Source of the DNA: Hymenoscyphus infarciens
Taxonomy: Eukaryota; Ascomycota; Leotiomycetes; Helotiales; Helotiaceae
Direction: 5' to 3'
Assembly (NCBI GenBank): GCA_001414345.1
Contig: LLCB01000068.1
Span: forward strand, 124,001-188,000
DNA: 64,000 nt
Shown: positions 21,404 through 33,253 of the stretch, in pieces
How the letters are laid out: every line of letters begins with the position of its first letter
Numbering within the stretch: position 1 is the stretch's first letter
Notes under the pieces: model-generated
Seen by the model: the letters and a program-made list of their open reading frames with translations, nothing else
Database searches by the model: none
Told to the model about the DNA's origin: nothing
Made by a program: the position numbers and the translations under genes

Positions 21404-22619
21404 AAGCTCGTGAGAAGCCAAGGGGATCTGTCTGGCGAGATCTGTTTCGCTGCCAGATCTAAGATCCGGCATAGCGGTTTCGTGTATCCTTCATGTCATC
21501 ACTCTGGGTCCGGGATAAACTCATGCGTATTCTAAGGAGATTTGATAGTCGATTTATAGTTTTTGACGGGGTGGTTAACATAAAGCACACATCGTCTAGC
21601 AACGTAAGTTGCTAGAGGTGGGGAATCTGAGGTCTAATTGGTGGGGCCATTGAAAGATTGTGATAGAGAGAAGAATAGACAAACCCTCATCAGCCCTACA
21701 ACTTCTTGTTTTCTAGATGTGTCTGATGAGGCTAAGACCATGCTTATTCTTGGTGTTTCCCATCCATTACCATGCTTGCTTGAGTTAACTGTTGCGAGTT
21801 CAATAATTGGATAGGTAGCTTCCCGAAATAAAGCGATGATTCTCCAATGTCAGAAATAGATTCCGGGAAAAAGAACCTCCCAGTGACAAAAGGATTTCCA
21901 ACGTTCCACTGGCTAAAGCCACACCCAATCTTGATGAGGCGATCACCAGAGATCAAACTGGCAATATTTCAGAAACGTCGTTTGCTGATGAAAGGCTGCC
22001 AGCGTCTCCTGGAACTTCAGTACTATTTCGGTGGCGAAGGGATGGGAATGCATATAGTCCCCCAGAGTTGGAAGTGCCTTGAGTAAAACCCAAGGGGCCC
22101 CCACGAGATAAATCACTTTTTAAAGCTTCAACTTCAGTACCTTCCATCATCCCCATCCACATATAAATCCCCGATTAACTTGTAATGGTTTTCTCGTCGA
22201 CATAAAATCACTGGCAAACCCTTAGATAGAGTAATAACGAAATCGTATGTTAGTAACCTGTGAGGGCAAGAATAATACATTGTTGTAAACAATTCTAACT
22301 ATAAATTATTCCTTTGTTTAAATTAAGTATAAGAAAGAAAGAAAAAGGTAATCGTTGTTTAAAGTAGGTCAAAGAAATTCGTAGTATATTTTACAATTTG
22401 TTCCAACAAGACCTTTGTTCTAGTACAGATGTTTGTAGTATGGGTATCCTCTAAGTAAACTATTGAACAGATCATCATAACATTTATTTAATGCAGCTCC
22501 CGGTACGTTGATTTTGAACCATATTCAACCATTCCCTCTATTTCTCTTCTCGATACTTCCATACTTCCATATTATCTCATCCTTCCAGCACAATACTTCA
22601 ACTTTCCTCAGCTATCAAC
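21404..22619. other. Intergenic
   Basis: 1.2 kb with no supported gene. Minus-strand open frames at 21744-21956 and 21953-22162 are protein-like in places but lack a start, a domain and a consistent splice. 22200-22500 is AT-rich. C/T-rich leader sequence precedes 22620. Confidence 0.4.
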
Positions 22620-23339
22620 ATGTTTTCGTTCTACGAATTTACTTGTGACGGTTGTGGCGGTGTTGCCGTCCGAGGTAGCCGGCATGTAGCACCAGGACCC
22701 ATTTTCTGCTCAAGATGTTCTGAGCGTGAGACCCTAGGGCCTCTCTGTTACATGTGCGGCGGCCCCCGTACAAACACAACGGAACACGATCTTTATTGTT
22801 GCGAATGTTTGTTTGGCGACTCGGATGCTTCTTCCAGCGAGTTTGGCCTGCTTCTCTGCGATTGCCAAACTCGCTTAGGTGTTGATGGTGATATTGTCAA
22901 CGAGCCTTGTCCGTTCTGCCTAGAATCCGCGGATGATGCAGATGACGAAGAATCTAACAATGAAGATTCTGACGATGGAGATTCTGACGATGGAGATTCT
23001 GACGATGAAGATTCTGACGGTGAAGATCCCGATGAGTCTGGTGGTGTATTTTTACCCCACGAGTCCGGTCTCCGCTGCGATTGCCGACTTAGCCAAATTC
23101 CTTGTGAGCACTGTCTAGGTCCCGAAGACTCCGACGACGCGGAATCCGACAATGAAGTTCCTAACTACGAACTCCCATTACGTTGTGGACACTTCGAGCA
23201 CGACCCTTACCCCGAGGAGTTCGCGTTCCATTCCCAATTCGAAGAGTTGGAAGACTTGGAACTCGACTTTGAAGCAAAGTTGGTACTTGAGGCTCTGAAG
23301 GAGCTTCAACTCATGGTGTCTAATTCTATTACTAGATAG
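22620..23339 (+). CDS. Acidic Cys-rich protein with zinc-ribbon-like pairs and an Asp-Ser repeat
   Basis: Single exon, 239 aa; I do not recognise the family. The N-terminus has spaced CxxC pairs (C9/C12, C30/C33, C43/C46) and a C60-C61-x-C63 cluster, a layout that would hold two treble-clef or ribbon-type zinc ions. Further CDC and PCPFC clusters occur near residues 87, 100 and 146. Residues about 114-140 are an acidic repeat built on S-D-D-G-D encoded by four tandem copies of a 15-bp unit (GATTCTGACGATGGA, about 22965-23025). The C-terminus is a Glu/Leu-rich helix. No signal peptide. ATG is preceded by a pyrimidine-rich leader. Probably a lineage-restricted nuclear or cytosolic protein (inference). 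Confidence 0.65.
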   Translation: MFSFYEFTCDGCGGVAVRGSRHVAPGPIFCSRCSERETLGPLCYMCGGPRTNTTEHDLYCCECLFGDSDASSSEFGLLLCDCQTRLGVDGDIVNEPCPFCLESADDADDEESNNEDSDDGDSDDGDSDDEDSDGEDPDESGGVFLPHESGLRCDCRLSQIPCEHCLGPEDSDDAESDNEVPNYELPLRCGHFEHDPYPEEFAFHSQFEELEDLELDFEAKLVLEALKELQLMVSNSITR

Positions 23340-24127
23340 AGTAGCTGCTTTGTTAGGAATCACGGCCCTCATCTGAGAGGGCACAAATTTGTCGCTTTGA
23401 AATAACGCGAATGTATGAATATCGCTTCAATTCACCCTATTGTATTAATTTAATAAATTACCCCAATACCTTTTAGTACCCCGAAATCTCTGAACTTTGA
23501 TGTGAATAAAACGATTCTAAAAATTAAGCTATTTTTAACCAAAGACTTTTTCAAGTTTTTATTACTCTCTACTAAGCAGAATATATACAAAGCTAACGAT
23601 ATACAAACTTCATTAACGCACTCAAGGTTGATGTAGTACAAAACCCCAACCTCCCCTTTTCCTTCCTCGGGTCCAAACGAAAACAATTGGCCCACGAAGC
23701 GAAATGATCGTCCTTGGCACGGTATAAAATCCTTCCGAACACGATCCAGCCAATCAAAAGCCTACCTACTCTTTCCCTCACTTCTTCCTTGAACTCCCAC
23801 GAAATGATTGCGTCGTCAGCTTCCTCTAGGTAACTCTTCAATGATGCACATTTATTCCAGTGCAAGATACTCCGTATTTTTGAGAAAACCAGAATCTCTC
23901 CTTGGTCTGTTCGTGTTTGGATTTATCCTTTTTCTATCTCCCGCGGCTCGCCCCCCCCCTCAAAGGAGTACCAGAAAAGCACCTAGTCGGGAGAATCAAA
24001 GGAAAGCATCATCAACCAAAGCTCTCCGCCGAACTGAGATATGCCTTCCATATCTAGACAAATACCGAGGAATACAGTCAGCTGTACCCCAGTTGGCAAC
24101 CAAGCCAATGCCACTAAAAAAACATTT
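23340..24127. promoter_or_regulatory. Promoter region of the Zn2Cys6 gene
   Basis: About 790 bases. The frame of the downstream gene happens to stay open upstream to 23808, but the true start lies at 24128 (see that entry). A 90-codon minus-strand frame (23593-23865) is protein-like yet lacks an ATG near its start; I leave it uncalled. Confidence 0.4.
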
Positions 24128-25808
24128 ATGGCTCGAAAGGGAACTAAAAAATCCCGAAGTGGTTGCGCAACATGCAAGTACGTTATACCCCGTACCCCCA
24201 AGTAACATAAAGACTAACAAACATCCCCTCAGAATCCGACGTGTAAAATGTGATGAGACAAAACCAGCCTGTGAAAAATGCATCACCACAGGAAGAAACT
24301 GTGACTACCTCTCCCGGCCTATCAGCAAGACCACATCCACTCCCCCCTCCCCACGGCCCATGAAGATATGTTTCCGTGACCGCCAATTCCTCGACTTCCC
24401 AGGCACTTCAGAGGAACATCGCTTCCTTCTCTTTTTCTATACCCACACCGGCCCGATAATTTCGGGGTGTTACGATTCTTCCTTCTGGAACGAGTTTCTC
24501 CCCCAAATAGGGAGATTAGAACCCGCGGTTCAACATTCCATGATAGCAATAGCAGCAGTCCATCACCGACTTGAATCCTTAAATGGACGCCTCAAAGGAG
24601 TTGCGACGAAGAAAGGGGAGAAGGATGAAAACTTCGAAATCAAACAATACAACAAAGCCCTCCACGGTCTACGGAAACACATCTCAGCAAATGTGGTAAC
24701 GATCGAAGTAACACTGACTTGTTGCATCCTCCTCATCTGTCTCGAGTTCCTACGAGGTCGAGTCGAACAAGCGATTCTCCACCTAAGGGGTGGCTTCACA
24801 ATTCTCGATGCAATAAAACAACATACACATCCACCCACAGCCCCCTTCCAGTTCCAAAATCTATCCTCCAATTCCTCAGAAATCACGAGGAGGCTAAAAG
24901 ACATGTTCACTCGCTTACGGCTACAATGGGATTTGTTCGGCGGCGGCGAAAGATTCGAAAACGAAGAATTCAATTCTGTCCATCAAATAACATTAACCAG
25001 TCCCTTCTCAAGCTTAGAAGAAGCTCGATCTTCGTTGGCGAAAATTCTCGGTCTATCACTGCGGTTCATTCAATCCAGTCTCAGCAAGTTCTACTCCCGC
25101 TGTTCGGCGGAGAAGTATACCACTACCAAGATCAACCCCTTGGAAACCCATGCTTGGATGATGGCACAGTTCTCGGACTGGTCTCGGAATTTCGAAGCCT
25201 ATATGGCGACTCAGAATGCGAATTCGGATGAGAAGTTCTTGAATGGGAGCGCGTTGCTTAGGATGCAACATCTCGCTGGGGAGATATGGCATTCCACCGT
25301 GCTCTCTCCGAGAGAAACTATTTACGATGCTGCGTATCAGCAATTTTCTTCGCTTATGCTGTTAGCCTCCTCTCTCACTTGGGATGCAGAAGCAAAGCCT
25401 GCGACTTCGGGTATGGCGAATGAAGCTTCTTTCTCTTTTACTTTTGAAATGGGGGCTATCGCACCTCTCTATTTTACTGCTATGAGTTGTCGGGATAGGA
25501 AAATTAGACGACAAGCCATTGATCTTCTTGCTTCCTGTATGCCTAGGAGGGAGGGGCTGTGGGATGCTGACTTGTTGGGTTTTGTTGCTGGAAGGGCTGT
25601 GGAAATTGAAGAGACACGACTTCCTCCATACCCGGCCTCGTCCGACCGGTTACCAGAGGAAAGAGATAGAATAATCAACGTCAAGTTAGGGCGAAGTGAA
25701 GAGGGGAAGGATTGTTTTACTGTCACTTACATTTTGAAACCTGACATCGAGTCTAAAAACTTCCTCTTCCGACGAGAAGAAATTGTTGCGGGGGGTGGCG
25801 GGGGGTAG
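24128..25808 (+). CDS. Zn2Cys6 fungal transcription factor
   Basis: Exons 24128-24177 and 24233-25808 (55-nt intron, GTACGT, GACTAAC branch, CTCAG) give 541 aa. Residues 13-40 are the zinc cluster C-x2-C-x6-C-x6-C-x2-C-x6-C (SGCATCK then IRRVKCDETKPACEKC), with the intron splitting it after the second cysteine, which confirms both start and splice. Basic residues precede it (MARKGTKKSR). The remaining 490 residues are helical, of the Fungal_trans_2/DUF3468 kind (RFLLFFYTHTGPIISG; YNKALHGLRKHI; LLICLEFLRG). It should bind CGG-type half-sites in the nucleus; targets unknown. The end is doubtful: the frame closes in a poly-G tract, and another frame stays open for a further 56 codons. Confidence 0.9.
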
Positions 25809-27009
25809 AGAGGAGAGTGCCACTTTGAAATTGGAGGATGGGAGGAATGAACAGCCGAGGTTTACGAGGGTTGAGGAAGTGGATGATCGAGAGGTTGTTT
25901 CTTGTTATGGGATTGTTGTTGGGACGGAACTTTCAAGGTGTTTGCGCATTGAGGTTGGGAAAGGGGTGACTGGTTAACCTACAGGGGGGGGGGGGGGGTA
26001 TCACTGTTTTGTGGGAGGTTTGGTTTGATTTTCTGGAATATTTGAAGAGGAAAAGAGCGTCACACTAGCCGAATGAGGCATTGAATTTGGTCTTGCTAGG
26101 GTGAATCTGCGAGTATCTCGTGGCGTAACTCGTCTGGTAACCGATTGAAGTTATCATATACTGATAATGGACCGCTTTTCGAAATCCACGGACAACTTTT
26201 GGATCCACTGAATGAGATGGACTTGACATTGAAACTCAAAGGGCGTATTGAGTCTTCAAGAAAAAAGGTACGCCGTTTATTAACGAGGATGTTGAGAGGA
26301 GGAGGGGCTGAAGGGTTCTCTAGGAGAGCCCCAGCCTGCTAATAAGCCCCCTGTTCGTGACCGCGTTTCTCTATAGAGCATAAAAGAAGGATATAGAATA
26401 GACAGCTTATAATTATCTAGTGGTTGCTTTCGGTGGTAGAAAGACGTTTGGAAAATAAGCGCCAGCATACGTCGTAGAAGACAAAAGGCTATATATGTAA
26501 CGGGGAGTAAAGTTGAAAAAAAGGTTTCATAACCATGCCGTTGTCATCATATCTTGCTATTGGGTCGATGGGTGCTACGAAGGTCCTCTGAGAGTTTGTG
26601 AGGTAACCAACGCCGATTAGAGATGGACTCGAGCTGCTATACTTGCGAGAAGAGACTTCAAATTGGTAAGCCTGTGATTATTATTTACTTGTAACAGCAC
26701 TTTGCTAGCCTGTGGGTGGTTGCTTATAAACGTACCAGACCTGATTTCCTCGTACCATTTAAGTGGAGGTGCCGTATTGCGCTTATTATAACGCTTAGTT
26801 ATTCTCACCCTATATAACGGACAAAATCGATTTGTTATAGTCTTAGCCTCTGGCGGTGAGTACTAAGACGATGTGACTGTAGGAATTTTGACATAATAGC
26901 AGAGTTGTTGCTTAGGTTGTTGACAATCGTGGTGTTAAGGGCTGATGATGCCGATGAAGTGAAGTGTAGAAGCAAGAGAGGAGGCATAGTAAATAAAAGC
27001 GGCACCTTA
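25809..27009. other. Intergenic; poly-G tract
   Basis: 1.2 kb. Just after the transcription-factor stop is an alternative open frame to 25977 and then a run of about 15 Gs at 25984-25998. No other gene is supported. The last three bases (TTA, 27007-27009) are the left target duplication of the MITE at 27010. Confidence 0.4.
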
Positions 27010-27014
27010 GGGCC

Positions 27015-27206
27015 TGTGACAGTCCCAGTCACATACGTCACTCACGTGACCAGGTTGGCCCGAGGCTTTGCCGAGGCTTCGCTTAATGTATATAAATAAA
27101 GCTAGAGTGCCTATACTCTTCGCTTTTCTCTTTAGTTTAGTTTTCCTTAATATTAGGTACTATTCTATAAGCACTCTCTTTAGTATATTTATAAAGGGCT
27201 ATTATA
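27015..27206 (+). repeat. 5' LTR of the chromovirus
   Basis: Begins TGTGACAGTCCCAGTCAC and ends GCTATTATA. A TATATAAA box lies at 27089-27096. Its first 80 bases are nearly free of RIP changes, while the matching bases of the 3' LTR are heavily changed. Confidence 0.9.
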
Positions 27207-27208
27207 CT

Positions 27209-27219
27209 AAAACTAAACT
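27209..27219 (+). other. Self-priming primer-binding site
   Basis: AAAACTAAACT, two bases after the 5' LTR, is the exact reverse complement of 27134-27144 (AGTTTAGTTTT) in the LTR, about 45 bases after the TATA box where transcripts should start. Tf1-type chromoviruses are known to prime from the first 11 bases of their own RNA. Confidence 0.65.
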
Positions 27220-30200
27220 CTCTCTCTTTATCTAGGAAGGCTTTTACTAATATTCTAACTATAATATATATATTTACTTATATTAAATCTACTAAATTTA
27301 TTATCCTCTTCTATAAAGCCTAACCTATTTACATTAAGTAGTAAGGTCTAGTATTCTTCTATTAGCTACGTTAAGTCTTTTAAAAGTAACTTATTAACCT
27401 AAAAACTATTCTACCTTACTTTAGAGTTAGTAGAGCTAATCCCTCTTCCCCTTTTTATTAATATTATATTCTAATTTAGCTTAAGAACTTAACTTAAAAA
27501 AATATATATATTAGCTATTACTATACTACTACTACCTCCTCCTACTAAAGTAACTACTAGTTCCTTATAGTATAAGATTCTTAAATTATCTCTACCTAAC
27601 TCTACCTTATAATAAATCCTTAAAGTAATAACTTTATTAATAAGTAAAGTTTATAAACTTAAAGTAAATACTTTAAATATAGCTAGTACTTCTTATTAAT
27701 ATACCTTTATTTAGTTATAAACTCTTAATATAACTTATTCTTCTTCTATAGTTCTATTATCTAAGAAGATAAGTAAGATAGCTAATCCTTACTAATTTAC
27801 TATAAAAGACGAATTTACTTATATAACTTAGGAAACTAAAATTATAATAAAGTTATCTATTAATACTAACTATTTTAAGTTTAAAGAAGTAAAGATAAAT
27901 TTAATTTACTATTATACTTCTAGAAAAGCCTAAAACTATATTTACCTAAGATATAAGTTTAATACTATTAACTAGTTCTATAGTTATAAAGAGATATTAA
28001 CTTACTTTTAAAACATTGCTATTAGCTCTTACTTATATTAAGAAGCTTATATTTAATACTAAGACCTTATTATATTAAAGATAGAAACTTTTTATAACTT
28101 CTATACTAAGTTTTAATAACTTATAGATAAAGCTAAAGTTCTTTTATAAGACTAGGTAGAAGACTTATAGAATAAGTTAACTTTTATACTATATTAATCT
28201 CTTATTATTACTAAGTTTTAAGCTAAGAGAGATATAAACTTCTTTTATAATCTTATAAGTAGTATTAATAGTAACTTTTAAAATCTTACTTCTTAAAGAG
28301 TATAAGTAATAAACTTTCCTTCTACTTTAAACCTATATACGCTTACTCCTACGCCTACTAGCCTTTCTTCCTTTATAGCCTTTTTTATCTCTCTTAAACG
28401 CTCTAACACCTCTACTATAAATAATTACTTAACTCTAGGACTATTAGATAAGTACTTTAACTATAGTAAGCCTAGTTATTATATTAAGGATTATCTAAAG
28501 CTAAAGATATATAAGGTTAACTTTAAAAAGCTTAAAAGAAAAGATACTAGCTTAGAGTTAGGAAATAAAGAAGCTTAAAAGAAGACTCCTTCTTAGATAA
28601 ATATAGGATTAATCTCTCTAAGATTAATCTATAGTTATTAATTAGTAGAAAAGCGTTTACTTTACTTAGTATAATAACTATTAATAGATTTAATATATAA
28701 ACTACTACTTTTAATAACCTTAGAGTAAATACCTTTTCTTTTATAAATATATAACTTAGTTATAACTTTATAAAGTTTTATAGTTTAAAAACTAAAAGAC
28801 TTTCTACCTCTATTAAGATTTATAGATATAATAGAGAAATTAAGAGTAAAGCTATATACTATCTTCTTTTAAATTATATCTTAGATAATTATAAATTTTT
28901 TAATATACTATTTATTCTCTTAGACTTAGGTTTATATAATATTATTCCTAGCTAGAGGTTCTTTAAGTACTTTTATATTAATATTAATATAACTTATTAG
29001 AAACTACTCTAGCCTAATAACCTTAAGCCTTACTTCTCTACTTAATAGCTAACTCCTCTCTCTTAAGACGCTATATAACTAAAAGACTTTATACTCTCTT
29101 ATTAAGATAAAGCTAATACTTATAACTAAGTTATAAAAATAGATAAATAGCGTTAATAAGATAGAAGGCTCTTAAAGCTTATAGATTACCTTAAAATTAA
29201 TACTATAACCCTAGCTAGTTATACCTCGACTATATATAGTAAGAGAGGCTATAAGTTCTTAATATAAGTAAAATACTAGGTTATAAAGAAAGAACTTAAA
29301 GGTATTATAAAGAAGGTACTTACTCTAGTATACTATTAGAAACCCTTTATCTTAAAAAAGTTAGACTCTATTATTAATATTTTAGCTATTTTAGTTATAG
29401 AAATATATTATTACTTACTCTAAGAGAATAGTAAGATGTTTACTACTAGTATATATGAAATTAATACTATTATAGCTAATTAAGAACTAGATATAGCTTC
29501 TAATATTACTCTTTCTAATAAGTACTAGGACTTTAAAAAGGTATTTTCTAAGACTATTTTAGATACTCTCTTACCTTACTAATACTATAACTATAAGATT
29601 AATCTTAAAGGTCTAAATACTTTTAGATATTCCTCTTTATATAAGATATCTATAAAAGAGTTATTAGTTATAAAGGAATATATCTTAGAGAATCTTTATA
29701 AAGGGTTTATTAAATATAGCTAGTCCTCTTTTACTACTCTTATTCTATTTATAAAGAAAGTAAATAGAAGGCTACGTTTCTATATTAACTTTTAAAAACT
29801 TAATAATCTTATTTAAAAAGACTACTATCTATTACTTCTAATTAATAAAACACTTATATATATTAGTTAAGCTTATATTTTTACTAAGCTAGATATCTAG
29901 TAAGCCTTCTACTATATATAAATAGATCTAGATACTAAGGAATTAACTACTTTTTATACCTACTATAGAATATATAAGTATAAGGTCTTACTATTTAGTC
30001 TAATAAATAGCCTATCTACCTACTAGTACTATATAAACAACGTCTTATTTAACTATCTAGATAACTTCTACTTTATCTACTTAAATAATATCCTTATCTA
30101 CTTATTAAACGTCTTTAAATATAAAGAGTATATATAAAAAGTCTTTTAATATCTTAAAAATACTAGGTTATAGATTAATATTAAAAAGTATAAGTTTAAT

Positions 30201-32624
30201 ATTAAGAAGATAAAATACCTTAGATTTATTATTAGTACTAATAGTATTAAAGTAGACTCTAAAAAGGTCTTAGTAGTATAGAAATAGTAAGCTCTAAAGA
30301 TAGTAAAAGGTGTTTAGAGCTTTCTTAGTTTCTATAACTTCTACTAAAGGTTTATCTAGAACTATAGTATAATTATAAAGCTCTTAATACGTCTAATATA
30401 AAATAACGTACCTTTTAATTTTAATAAGGAGTACTAGGAAACGTTTAAAGACCTAAAGGTAATACTTACCTTTATATTAATCCTCTACTACTACTCTCTT
30501 AATCTCTCTATTATAATTAAGATAGACGCTTTAGATAGAATTATTACTAGAGTATTATAATAATAATAAGCTAATAGAGAATAGTACCTTATAGCCTACT
30601 TTAGTAAGACTATATCTCTAGCTAAGTATAACTATAAAATATATAATAAAGAGTTACTTACTATTATATACTTACTTATAAAATAAAGACTAGAACTATA
30701 AAGTACTTATTTAAAAATCTATATTTATACTAATTATAAGACGCTTAAGTACTTTATAACTACTAAGTAACTTACTACTTATTAAGTAAGGTAGACTAAA
30801 GCTTTAGCTAAGTACTATTTTATTATTATATTCTATTTAAAGTATAAGAATAGTAAAATAGATACTTTAACTTATAAAGTAAATAAGATACACTTATAGA
30901 AAGAACTTAAAGAGTAGTATTAGACTTATATACTCTTAATAAAGGAATAAGTTAATATAGAAGTACTTAAAGACCTAGAGGTTAAAATAAGCTCGATTAT
31001 ACTAGCTCTAGTTAATAATAACTACTTCTAAGAATTATTTATACTTTTAAAACGAATTTACTAAGTAAATAAAGATACTATAATACTTTAAGCTATATAA
31101 GTATAAGCTAAAACTAATACTAATTCTCTATATACTTTAGAGAAAGGCCTTTTACTTTACTAAAACTACTTAGTAGTATTAGACGTAGATATACTAAAAA
31201 TAGACTTAATTTATAAGGCTTATAATTAAATACTTTTAGCTTACTTAGAGAAGGATAAGACCTACTAGATTCTATGTTTAAGATATATCTAGTAAAATAT
31301 AAAAGCTAATATTATAAGATATATATAAAACTATTATAATTATAGAAGAGTAGACGTTTTTTAAGATAAAATACTTAGCTATCTATACCTACTCCTAGTA
31401 CTACTATATATATAGTAATATATAGCTATAGATTTTAAGTCCTTTCTAGTTAATAAGTATAGTTATAATAACGTGTTTATAGTAATAAACTACTTATTTA
31501 AATAGTCTATTTTAATACTCTACTATAAGAATATTACTTCTAAATAGATAGTAAGGTTATATATTAAACATATTCTATAATATTATAGGATTCTAGAAAG
31601 TATAATATTAGATAGGAGCTCTTACTTTATTACTATGTTCTAGAGAGAGTTTACTTAAATCCTAGATATTTAGCTTTAACTCTCGACTATAAACCACGCT
31701 TAAATAGATAGCTAGACTAAGATTATAAATTAATACCTTAATTAGTACTTATAGCTATATATTAATTATTATTATACTAATTAGTTTAAGATCCTTCTAA
31801 TAATAGACTATATATAGTTAGTACTACCTTATAATACTATTAGAATATTACCTTTTAAGTTATAGAAGAGATATATACTAAGAACCTCGTTTAACTAGTA
31901 AATACTAGAACTAGCTAATATAAAAGAACAGCTATTATAAGAAGAGGCTATAGTAGTTATAAAGATAATCTAAGAGGTTTTAGACATTAGTTAAGTAAAT
32001 ATGTTAAAAGCTTAATAAAAGAAGAAATAAGATATAAATAAATATAAACGAGATATTAATTTTAAAGTAGGAGATATAGTCTTTATTATAATAAAGGACT
32101 AGGTAACTTAATAACTAAGCTAAAAGCTAGACTACTAGATAGCTAGCCCTTTTAAGATTTTTAAAAAAGTAGGTTCTACTTTCTAATTATAACTACTAGC
32201 TTCTATTAAAGTTTACTCTATCTTCGCTTTTAAGAAGTTATATAAGGTTATAAATAATCCCTTACTAAGATAGGTAGTTATACTACTCTTATTAATTATT
32301 ATAAACGAAGAAGAGGAATAAGAGGTCGAAGAAATACTAGCTAGTAAGAAGAGATAGTAGTCTCTTTATTACTAAATTAAGTAAAAAGGCTATAATAAAG
32401 ACCTTAATTAGTATCTAGCTTAATAACTAATATATATACTATAACTAGTAGAGAGGTTCTATTTAGAGAAGCTAAAGATAGCTAGTCTCTTAGAAGCTCT
32501 TCTACTATAGAAAATAGTATATAAGGCTAGGAGAGAGGATTATAGTAAGCTAGAGCTTAATACTCTTATATTAAAAGAGGATAAAGCCGCTTAGTTATAA
32601 GAGGCTCTTTTAAGAGAGAGGTAG

Positions 32625-32812
32625 TATAATAGTCCTAGTTATATACGTTACTTATATAACTAGGTTAGCCTAAGGCAATACTCTAGCTTTACTATATATA
32701 AATAAAGCTAGAGTATTTATACTCTTTACTTTTCTCTTTAGTTTAGTTTTCCTTAATATTAGGTACTATTCTATAAGCACTCTCTTTAGTATATTTGTAG
32801 AGAGCTGTTATA
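32625..32812 (+). repeat. 3' LTR of the chromovirus
   Basis: 188 bp starting TATAATAGTCCTAG, the RIP-changed form of the 5' LTR start, preceded by the polypurine tract TTTTAAGAGAGAGG (32608-32621) and ending CTGTTATA. Confidence 0.9.
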
Positions 32813-33253
32813 GAGCCTGTTTAGCACGTATATAATTCAATTTAGATATATACGATTTATATACGAGTATAAAGTCAAAAGATACTCGTATATATCTCTT
32901 TATATTATAAGTTTAACTATAAATATATTCTATATCGTTTAGCTCGTATATATATTTCAGTGTATATTTCGTTAACTTTAGTAGTTATAGTAGTAGGTAA
33001 TAGTAGTATAGGAGAAAAGATGTATATATATATAAAAGTTAATAGTTAAGAGGTTAAAAGAGTATATTATTCAATTTTAGTAGCGTATATCTTTATATAT
33101 ATATTTAAAGAATATATACGAGCAAAAGTGTGTACTATAATATATGCTAGCCAAATATAATAATATATATACATATATTATATATATACATATTATTCTT
33201 AGTAGTATATATATTAAAAAAGGACTAATATATACGAGCTAAACAGGCTCTTA

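Larger units (their letters stand above)
27015..32812 (+). mobile_element. Ty3/gypsy chromovirus, complete but RIP-inactivated
   Basis: LTRs of 192 bp (27015-27206) and 188 bp (32625-32812) and a duplication GGGCC/GAGCC (27010-27014, 32813-32817) bound 5.8 kb. Degraded protein traces run in normal order on the + strand: a gag zinc knuckle with cysteines changed to Tyr (28452-28487), protease (LLDxG at about 28915), RT (the YLDD box reads YLNN, 30078-30101), RNase H (about 30517-30670), integrase (DRG-like motif at about 31608-31650) and a chromodomain-like end (EVEEIL..., then Y..K.KGY at about 32308-32393). Stop codons are everywhere. The chromodomain assigns it to the chromoviruses. Confidence 0.9.
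27010..33250. mobile_element. PIF/Harbinger-type MITE, split by the chromovirus
   Basis: Removing the chromovirus (27015-32812) and one copy of its 5-bp duplication rejoins a 438-bp element made of 27010-27014 (GGGCC) plus 32818-33250. Its ends are inverted repeats, GGGCCTGTTTAGCACGTATA on the left and, reverse-complemented, GAGCCTGTTTAGCTCGTATA on the right. TTA flanks both sides (27007-27009 and 33251-33253). GGGCCTGTTT ends with a 3-bp TTA duplication are the known hallmark of Harbinger/Tourist elements. The interior is AT-rich, without a coding frame, and full of CGTATATA words in both orientations. Confidence 0.82.

Noticed and set aside
23593..23865. Minus-strand frame with protein-like composition (WEFKEEVRERVGRLLIGW)
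   Set aside because: No ATG near its start and no splice partner found; kept only as a possible relic.
23808..24127. Upstream extension of the Zn2Cys6 frame (would give a 666-residue protein)
   Set aside because: It reads through the 55-nt intron in a frame that lacks the first two zinc-cluster cysteines. The ATG at 24128 plus splicing restores C-x2-C-x6-C.
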